From Flammulina velutipes (taxonomy: Eukaryota; Basidiomycota; Agaricomycetes; Agaricales; Physalacriaceae), in assembly GCA_011800155.1 (NCBI GenBank), contig CM022372.1, positions 1,550,001 to 1,614,000 on the forward strand: a DNA stretch of 64,000 bases, in the 5' to 3' direction. The position numbers and the translations under genes are program-made. Positions 56,981 to 64,000 of the stretch are shown piece by piece. The notes under the pieces were generated by a model. The model did no database searches. It was given only the letters and a program-made list of their open reading frames with translations, and was not told the origin of the DNA. Within the stretch, counting starts at the first letter, position 1. Each line of letters begins with the position of its first letter.

Positions 56981-58861
56981 ATGTCAAGCTCGCCGTCGCC
57001 ATCTCGGCCACCTTCGGCGTTGCACTACGCATCGCCATCACGCCTCATTATTCCAACAACGGCGAATCCAACGCCCGCACTGTCCAACATGCGTCTGCGC
57101 GGCACATCGACCGTGCCAGAGAGCTCAGCATCCTCGGTTATCAACCTCGATATAAGCGAAGGCATTCTCATCCAGGACGCAGAGGCAGAGGCCGACACTG
57201 CAGACTCAGACGAGGGCATTGCAGTTGGCCAGGTCGACACAACTGCGCGCGATGAAGAGTCCAAGAAGGTCCTCAGAGACCAGCTACGAAAGACACTGAA
57301 TACACGGCCAGCTGGAGGTCTGCCGCCATCTACGCCCTCTGAATCACTATTGACTGTCCTCAGAACAGATCATGTCGAAACGCAGGAAAAAGTCCACCTC
57401 CGAACTGGTGTACAGTCCTACCGCAAAATATGCGCCACGCAAGTACTTTGTCTTGACTGACGCCGGGAAACCTGTGTTTACCAGGTATGCATTATCTCTC
57501 TTCTGTTAACGTCTTTCTTACCCTCAACAGCCGTGCGGAAACTGACTCAGAGTCCTTTACTACAACCATTGGCATCATACAAGCCTTGATCTCAGTATTC
57601 ATCGATGACCATGACAAACTCAAATGTATCAACGCTGGAAACACACGCATTACCTTCCTCCAGCGGTCCCCTCTCTACTACGTCTGTGCATCCTCGTGGG
57701 GCGAGCCAGAATCTGTGGTACGTCTTTCCCCTATCACCGGCCTCACCTCAATAACGTTGATGAAGCAAGACACGCTCCCATCTAGAGTTCATGCATCTCC
57801 AAATACTAAGCATCATCACTGCTTCGCAACTGCAACGAATATTTGAGCGCCGAACGAATTTTGACCTACGAAGGTTACTCGAAGGCGCGGAAACATTCAT
57901 ACACACTATGCTTCAGAGGCTGGAATTTGACTTGGCTATGGCCACTTCCTCACTCCATTGCCTCAAACTCGATGCCTCCACGCGGAAACGCGTCGCTGAT
58001 GTCCTTGTACCCACAAAGATGAAAGTACGCCCTTGTCTCCATTTCGGTTCAATTATAGCTGACGGTCGTCGTTAGGATATCTTATACGTTATCCTTATTT
58101 CCCAAGGCCGTGTTGTAACCCTCATACGACCCAAGAAACACTCGATACACCCTGGCGATATACACATCCTACTGAACACCGTACACAACCCTTCAGTATT
58201 CAACTCGCCCGCGTCATCATCCTGGATACCCATCTGCCTACCGAAATTTAACCCTTCCGGTTTTCTCAATCTCTATGTGTCCTTCATCCAGCGTGAAGAA
58301 CGCTCAAGCTTCGATGGTTCAATAATATCCGCCGCGAGCTCAGATGCTATGGACAGCACCGCTTTGCTCTGCGTCAGTGCAAATGCAGAGTTCGATACGA
58401 TACGTGGATGGTGCGATGCAGCAAAGCAGAAGATGGTCTCGGATGGTTCTCTGAAATCATTGATGGACGCAGTCGAATCCGCGGACTACACCGTAGCCGA
58501 GCTGGGAATCCCAGGCCTACGCCACTTTGTCTACAAAGCGCGTGCGCAAGTACAGGTGACTTTCCCGGTGTTCGAGGACCCATATGATGGCGTGGCGGAA
58601 CAGCGCAGGTTGGTGACGCTGTATCAGATACTGCATGACGCGATTCACGCCAAGTCGGGGCAGAGCGAACCGTTGAAGCTGCAGTATCTGAGAACGGAGA
58701 AGGAGTGTGTGATGGGTTGGATCACGCAGTCGTTTGAGATGTATGTTGCACTTTCGCCACGGCTTCCCAAGAGTGCTGTAGTCGGAGCCGCGAATGCAGT
58801 CTCGAGGTGGATCAAGAAGGAAGAGTCGAGGTTGTTTTTGAAGGACGCTCCTGTTTTCTGA
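56981..58861 (+). CDS. MON1: Vacuolar fusion protein Mon1
   Basis: Five exons (56981-57317, 57364-57484, 57531-57717, 57770-58024, 58076-58861), 561 residues. The first 160 residues are a disordered, acidic-serine leader; from KYAPRKYFVLTDAGKPVFTSRAETDSESF onwards it is the conserved Mon1 longin-type core: LISVFIDDHDKLKCINAGNTRITFLQRSPLYYVCASSWGE, LHLQILSIITASQLQRIFE, and the C-terminal PGLRHFVYKARAQVQVTFPVFEDP and VMGWITQSFEMYVALSPRLPK. With Ccz1, Mon1 is the guanine nucleotide exchange factor of Rab7/Ypt7 and drives endosome-to-vacuole and autophagosome fusion. The first intron (GTCTGC donor) removes 46 bp and is needed to bring in EQIMSKRRKKS. Confidence 0.95.
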
Positions 58862-59224
58862 TAATTGCTTTGTACTATTTGGGGTAGAAATAGACGTGTT
58901 GACGGTATCGAATCGAAAGGAAAACAGTTGTAGTATTGATTAAATGGGCTACACATTTGTAACAAGCTCCCAACGGTAGGTAAACCTGGCACAATGAATC
59001 TTTGTACGACCCCAAGAGAGTTGCCAGCGTATAAACAATTAAATGCAAGAAATCTCTTTAGGGTCTGGAAAGCTAGCTAAGTCGTCACGGTGTGTCCTCT
59101 GGCTTACGCTTTCTGCTTGGGAGAAGTGACTATCGGCGACTCCCATGGCGCTCAACCACGTGCGGTATTGACGACCGGGGGACATTGTTTGCGAGGGCCC
59201 ATTATTCTACCCCAAAACGAGGTG
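58862..59224. other. Convergent 3' spacer
   Basis: About 360 bp between the ends of MON1 and the APH-like gene, which converge. No gene, repeat or RNA seen. Confidence 0.5.
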
Positions 59225-60058
59225 TCACAAGGCGTAGAAAAACTGGCCTACGATAGTGGTCAGCTTGTCGACAGCGTCTATCTCTGCCTGGCGTTTTTCC
59301 CCAGGAAAAAGAACACCCAAGACTTGATCCCAGGCGGGGGATAACCGACAGCGCTGATGCATGCGACAGTACTCCCAGAATCCAGGCCAAAAGCCAGCCT
59401 CCGCCCAGTCAATGATGCCAGTAATGGTCGTGCGCTCCACAATAATATTGCCTGGATGCAAGTCTCCATGCGCAAAGCGAAGGGGGACATGACGAGGAAG
59501 CTTGGAAAGCAATGCATCTGCGAATGACTCGGTGCAGAAATGGAGGAGGATGTCACGGTAGAATTCAATGAACTCGGTATAAGTTGAGAATGCGTGCAGT
59601 GGAAGAATGTGGCGGGGGAAGAATCCATTACGATAAGGTCCTGTTGTGACCGAGCCTAGCGTCTTCGGGCGAACGATACTCATTTCGGAGAGTATGCCTC
59701 GAAGTTGTTCAGCTATGTGGTTGAGTACAGATGAGGACATGGTTCCAATGACTTTCTCTAAAGAGACGCCTGGACATTGCTCCAAGCATATGTACTACCA
59801 GACACCGGTTGGGGCTCCGGAGGTTGATCGTGAGTGTGTAGATCCTCGATAGAGCGGAGGATGGTGCAGAATACGAGGAATGGGGAACGAGAACTGCTTT
59901 CGAGCAGAAAGCGTTATACGGACTTCCTCTGCGAAGTCGTCGCGGTACTTGATGAGAACGCCGGGAGATACTTGGACGACGGCTCTAAGAGGGCCGCGGT
60001 AGATCTCAGGCAGCCCGCGTAGTTCGGCATATGTACTTGGATGCCATAAACTTGACAA
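59225..60058 (-). pseudogene. Aminoglycoside phosphotransferase-family protein, interrupted by in-frame TAG
   Basis: Two halves of one APH-fold protein lie in the same frame on the minus strand, split by a TAG at 59795-59797. The N-lobe half reads SSLWHPSTYAELRGLPEIYRG, the beta-strand VLIKYRDD and IPRILHHPPLYRG. The C-lobe half contains EQCPGVSLEKVIGTM, the Brenner motif AHGDLHPGNIIV and IDWAEAGFWPGFWEY (DFG-like Asp). No canonical or GC-donor intron removes the stop in frame. Start is also uncertain: 60058 is a TTG; an upstream exon ending before GTAAGTAGG (about 60109) may hold the ATG. Family members are small kinases acting on hydroxyl groups of metabolites. It may be a decayed gene, an unusual splice, or a sequence error. 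Confidence 0.55.
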
Positions 60059-60410
60059 ACACTGTTACTGATAAGTTACAACAGCAGAGAGCAACCTACT
60101 TACTTTGAGGCGCGTTGGTAGTGACAGTGTTGGTAGTGAAAAGACTGATAGACACTATGACTGATCAGTTAGCACATCAGAAGAAGCTCGCTAGAGCAAG
60201 CCACTTTCGCGTTGGTGGTCAACAAAAAGGGATCAAGAAGGCGGGTCGCGTAAATCTCGCGTGTGCGAATTCAACTGGTGCTTTGGAGAATGGGAATAGT
60301 ACAGTTTATCATTATTAATGCTATAAGAATGCAGGCTTTGAAAGCTTCACGACAACCAGAAGGATACTGTACACAGGTACATTACAAAGAGATAAGATAA
60401 AAAACAAAGA
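60059..60410. other. Intergenic spacer
   Basis: About 350 bp upstream of the APH-like gene and downstream of the next minus-strand gene. May hold an unseen first exon of the APH-like gene; otherwise nothing seen. Confidence 0.4.
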
Positions 60411-61583
60411 TCAAGACTCATCCGTCGCTTTGCAAGCAAAGCCCGCGCAAGGCATCGCCGCATTGTCTAAATGTCTCTTCAGTGCGTCCCTCCGACTGAA
60501 GTTCAGAAGACAGCCCCCAATCCTGATGTGGTCCTGGAAGGTCTTGTGCTCCATATCAGGGGAGATCATCTTTCTGCCCGACGTCCTCGCCGCCTCGTTG
60601 AACTCATCCAGATCCTCCAGTCGTACACCCTTGCACCACCAGCCCTTGTACTGGTTTGCTTGGTCTGGACGCGTATGGGTCTGGAGGTGGCGCACGAAAT
60701 CTGGCTTGCGGCGGTTCTCCTGCACCCACGTGCAAACAGGGCATCTGAAGTCGTTCGCGTCGAGTGCTGCGAGCTCGCGCGCGCCGGCTTGTCTGTTTCG
60801 AGAGGGTGGTGCTGCACGGACACGTTTGGACGACGAAGGAGGGAAAGAGGTTGTCGGAGGTGAGAGGCGTTGTTTCTTCGGTGCACGCGCAGGTGCTTTG
60901 GAGGAACTTGGACGTTTCCTGGGGTTTAGAATGGGAGATGGGCAATACTCGTCGTCGGAGTGTGCTGCGTCTGTTTCCTGGTCCACTTCGAGATCTGGAC
61001 CTAGGAGAAGTGGTTTGGAATGTGGCGTCTCGTAAGAGGGTTGTGGCGAAGGGAGACAAGGAGGTGAGGGAAGACGGGTTGTGGGGGAGATGGGCGGGAT
61101 AGAGGTATGCGCGTAGTCGACAGGGACTGGAAGAAAGGGCAACTCTTCGTCTTCTGGGGAGGCATCGGAGTAAGCACCATCTTCATTTCTGACCGGATGT
61201 CAGCAAAGACAATAAAGACAAAGGATAAGAATGGAAACGTACGTTGTTACCAGGTAGGCATTCCCATCTTCTCTGACTTCGTATTGTTCAAGATCCATAG
61301 ATGGAACATCGCCGTCGTCGCTCTCGTCGTCAGAGTCAGAGTCGTCAGACTCTTCTTCATCCACCAGACTTTTGAAGTTCCATCCGTCAAAGGTAACCTC
61401 ATCGACTGCAGTACCAGCTGTAGAGGAAGGCGACGAGGATCTGTCGGAAACAGTGTCGTACATGGTCAAAGTGGGACTGGTGAATGTCTTTCCCTCCTCG
61501 GGAACGTTTTCAAAGTCTTGCAGAAGAGCTGTAAACATTACGCCGAATTCATCGCCTTGTGAAATCGAGTAACGGTAAGCCAT
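60411..61583 (-). CDS. C2H2-like zinc-finger nuclear protein
   Basis: Two exons joined on the minus strand; start ATG at 61581-61583. N-terminal part: MAYRYSISQGDEFGVMFTALLQDF, then acidic Ser/Asp runs (EEESDDSDSDDESDDGD); the join TNEDGAYSDASPEDEE carries on into Pro-rich sequence with a basic RKRPSSSKAPARAPKKQR (likely NLS). The C-terminal 100 residues have a C2H2-type finger: FRCPVCTWVQENRRKPDFVRHLQTH (C-x2-C, H-x3-H), then GWWCKGV and IGGCLLNFSRRDALKRHLDN, a second degenerate finger. Likely a DNA-binding regulator; no targets inferred. Upstream start and intron are supported by frame continuity. Confidence 0.72.
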
Positions 61584-62201
61584 CTTTGTATGTTTGCGGG
61601 TGAAGGGATGCCAGAAATGTGGGATGATAAATGTGAACAAGGCGGTTCAGCGGCGTCCCATCTGTTATATACTTGGACCATCTCAACGAGAAGAAAGCGT
61701 TTGTTGTCTTCGGCCAAGGGACGGATTTCCTCGTGGTTGCTTCGCGACTTTCGACTCCATTTTGGGACAATGCTACAAAGGAACGACAAAAGGACATTCC
61801 CGGTCCGACAACAAAGGGTGATGGGTCCATTGCACTAATTGTTGAGCGTACTGTAAACTTGGCTATTATTTTGCACGTCGTTGAGCCAATCTGACAGGTT
61901 CTTCAGCGTAGGAACTGCGACCATGATATCCAGTCTACATACGGGATGAATGGGCTAAGCTGTACAAGGACAGATCGAACTTCCTGATAAATCACAAGGG
62001 CCAAGATAAGATTGGAGATCAAAAGAATGCCACTAGGACATTGTCAAAGGTCAAAGACAAGGGGAAGACCATGCAACGAGGCAAACGCACAGCAAACATG
62101 TGTCGTGATTGTTTCCCACACATAACAAAAAGGCCTTATTATTACGGCGAGCGAAGGCTGTCAAAGGACGAGCGCCTTTGCCTTTGAAGACACAGCTTGT
62201 A
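61584..62201. other. Intergenic spacer
   Basis: About 620 bp between two minus-strand genes. Several short frames on either strand without domains; no repeat or RNA gene seen. It should contain the promoter of the zinc-finger gene. Confidence 0.5.
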
Positions 62202-63223
62202 TCAAGATGCGTCGTCGTGGAGAAGAACATATTCCCTTGGCGATAGTCCAAATTTGATAACTATCATGTATGATTCAAGGCCAGTACGAAAATGGATGAA
62301 GAGACACGTACCATCGGAGGCGCGCAGCTCGTAATAGCGAGATTTAGGTATGGTTTCTCCGTTGACGTGTGTTCCGTTTGTTGACTCTAGATCAATTATA
62401 AAAGGTCTTGTTAATCTAGTGAGTACTACAGTGATGTAGCGTAGACGGAAAATAACGCACTTGATGGAACCTTTGACAGCGCCATATTCGTCCTTTTCCT
62501 GGAGATAGCGATCTGTGTGCATCTCAGATAAGTAAAAATCTCAGGCGTCGCTTAGGGTGCTTACATTGAATGGCAGCGTGTTGTTTCGAGCATGACGGGT
62601 GGTCGATAAAAATGTCTGCTACGAGGCGGTCTCTGCCAAATAAGTACGCACTCTGGCGCTGAATGTGAAGTAAATCTGCAGCAAGATAATCAGAAGAATA
62701 CTCTCGCCATGGAGGTGGGCGCACCTTGCTGCTCATCCCCCTTGAAAACGTACAGCCGCCATCCGACAACAGGTTTACGTGCTTCTGGAGGTTCGTTATA
62801 TTTCAGAACAGTGGAGTTCTTGCCGTCTACACTCTGTACGGTATTCGTCTCTGCTGCCAGAAGGCCAGAATTGCCAAAGTTCGGTTTGACTTTCTTCGAG
62901 CGAGGTGAGGGTGAGCGAGAGCCAGACTGCCTCGCGCCGGGTGATGCTGACCGTCTCGATGAGCGTCCACGTTGGTCGTCGTATCTATCCCTGTCTCTTT
63001 GTCGCTCTCGCTCTCTGTCGCTCTCCCCGTAGCCGTATGCTGCGTCCCGACCACGTTCTCTGCGGCTATGACGATCCTCTTCCCGACGTCCGTTGGCTCG
63101 GTCGTCTCTAGGTCGTCGATAACTGTCTTCCGGCGCTCTTCGTCGTCGCTCGTCTGTATTGTCGGCTCGGCGATGAGATGAAGACATGGTTGTTGGGCTA
63201 CCTCGCTTTGCCGCCATCGGCAT
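62202..63223 (-). CDS. FHA-domain protein, SNIP1/Pml1 type
   Basis: Five exons on the minus strand, about 290 residues. An Arg/Asp/Ser-rich N-terminus (RERERQRDRDR, SRSPSPRSKK) precedes KPNFGNSGLLAAETN and the FHA domain: LKYNEPPEARKPVVGWRLYVF, LLHIQRQSAYLFGRDRLVADIFIDHPSCSKQHAAIQYR, PFIIDLESTNGTHVNG and SRYYELRASDVIKFGLSPREYVLLH, which match human SNIP1 over the whole domain. In yeast the homolog Pml1 sits in the RES complex and aids retention and splicing of pre-mRNA. The FHA phospho-threonine pocket residues (GRD, HPSCSKQHA, TNGT) are kept. Start at 63223 is the first ATG; 63187 is also possible. Confidence 0.92.
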
Positions 63224-63757
63224 ACCATGTGTCAAATATCACGTGACATTAGCGCGCCACATTTCATTAATAACACTGAACTCATTGGCGAAGCTTAAGA
63301 TTTGATAGCCGAAAATTGCAATCTATCGTTGTTATATAACACTTGCACGGAAACTTCCAACATGTCTAAAACTTAATACTACCCTATACAGTAGTATAGA
63401 GAGATCTACAAACTCATTTATATTGACCCCAGATGTTAGTGAATCACACGACTCAAGCTCTATAGATGTTTATGGCCTCGTGCGGCTCATATCTACAAAA
63501 AGCTAATACGATTGGCCAGTCTCTTCCTCCGCAAGTATCGGAACCGTAGTCTATGTCACGGCATTCAAACTCGAAGTGGCTTTATTAAAAAAATGTACTA
63601 TGTAGTTCCTACAAAGTCAATCTGTTTTCCTTGCTCACTTTTTCCCCAACGACAGTGGATTATTTCTGTGGCGCAGTGTAGATCAAGATCGACGTTGGGA
63701 CTCGGAAGAGAACGGATGCAATGCATGATGAAGATTTGATCACTTAAATATTTTTAA
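63224..63757. other. Intergenic spacer
   Basis: About 530 bp between the SNIP1-type gene and the partial gene at the right edge. AT-rich; no feature seen. Confidence 0.45.
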
Positions 63758-63968
63758 TTATAACAATTGATCGCTGATCCGTTGGTGAGTGGGGAAGCGT
63801 GCTACCTTATGTATTGAAGTTGGGCTGTGACTTGTAAACAAGCGATACAAGCGCGACGCCACACTAGCAGTGGAGTGCCCAGCTCGTCGAAGATCTGGTA
63901 CAGATATAACACCAGGGATACGAGAGCTGAGGAAACGATCGGTGGGAATAGTTTGCACGAGCTGCGTG
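63758..63968 (-). CDS. Partial gene at right edge, unrecognised
   Basis: The minus strand has an open segment following a likely acceptor (ATCACGCAG at about 63969) and reading LVQTIPTDRFLSSRIPG, VPDLRRAGHSTASVASRLYRLF and TSPTSIHK-like sequence to a TAA at 63758. It is probably a terminal exon of a gene cut by the window edge, or a spliced internal exon ending at AAG/GTAGCA (about 63796). Composition (Ser, Arg, hydrophobic) is coding-like but I recognise no family. Confidence 0.35.
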
Positions 63969-64000
63969 ATTGATTAAACCGTACAGCTCGAAGTGAATTC

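Noticed and set aside
60430..61035. 201-codon plus-strand frame
   Set aside because: Antisense of the C2H2-like gene, whose finger motif and intron join are convincing.
1..64000. CRISPR arrays, rRNA, tRNA, transposon terminal repeats and bacterial-type operons
   Set aside because: I looked for repeat-spacer patterns, T-loop GTTCRAATC-type words and inverted terminal repeats by eye and found none that hold; all genes fit a fungal nuclear genome.

Overview
The window is a gene-dense stretch of a filamentous basidiomycete nuclear genome, most likely a mushroom-forming agaricomycete. The evidence is the intron pattern (nearly every gene is cut by introns of about 45-60 bp with GTRNGT donors), no operons, and family content: Grifola-type peptidyl-Lys metalloendopeptidases (M35), a GH71 alpha-1,3-glucanase, SKG6-like single-pass membrane proteins and F-box/LRR singletons. 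I assembled exon-intron structures by hand; each reported join keeps reading frame and gives a continuous family-like protein, but none is confirmed by RNA.

Left part (1-30.8 kb) is mainly housekeeping: the 3' end of an M35 protease; a CHRAC1/Dpb3-type histone-fold protein; a membrane orphan; Hsp20 with TATA box and heat-shock-element-like core; an MFS drug:H+ antiporter; an EF-hand-like acidic protein; then a chromatin/RNA block (SAGA subunit Sgf29, translin, and Sen1 helicase divergent from translin); an eEF1A lysine methyltransferase; mannitol-1-phosphate dehydrogenase; an F-box/LRR-like protein; a peroxisomal acyl-CoA oxidase-like protein; a short C2H2 factor; the divergent pair Psf1 (GINS) / NDUFAF6-like; and a 14-exon F-box-like protein of unknown role.

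The middle (30.8-50 kb) is looser and accessory in character: an unrecognised gene with a duplicated exon, GH71 glucanase, a pair of SKG6-like membrane paralogs in opposite orientation that bracket two M35 proteases, a large F-box gene and a multi-pass membrane protein, separated by spacers up to 1.5 kb.

The right part (50-64 kb) returns to dense genes: a Ser/Pro-rich protein, a low-complexity AT-hook protein, a DsbA-like thioredoxin-fold protein, a BTB protein divergent from MON1, an APH-family kinase-like gene interrupted by an in-frame TAG, a C2H2-like nuclear protein, a SNIP1/Pml1-type FHA protein and a fragment of a further gene at the edge.

Points worth following up are the 18-bp gap between Psf1 and NDUFAF6 start codons, a GC-AG intron in translin, the nonsense codon in the APH-like gene, an exon duplication near 32.2 kb, a 953-codon frame opened by retention of one 41-bp intron in the AT-hook gene, and the M35/SKG6 block. 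I found no CRISPR array, transposon, rRNA or tRNA gene, and no clear new system.
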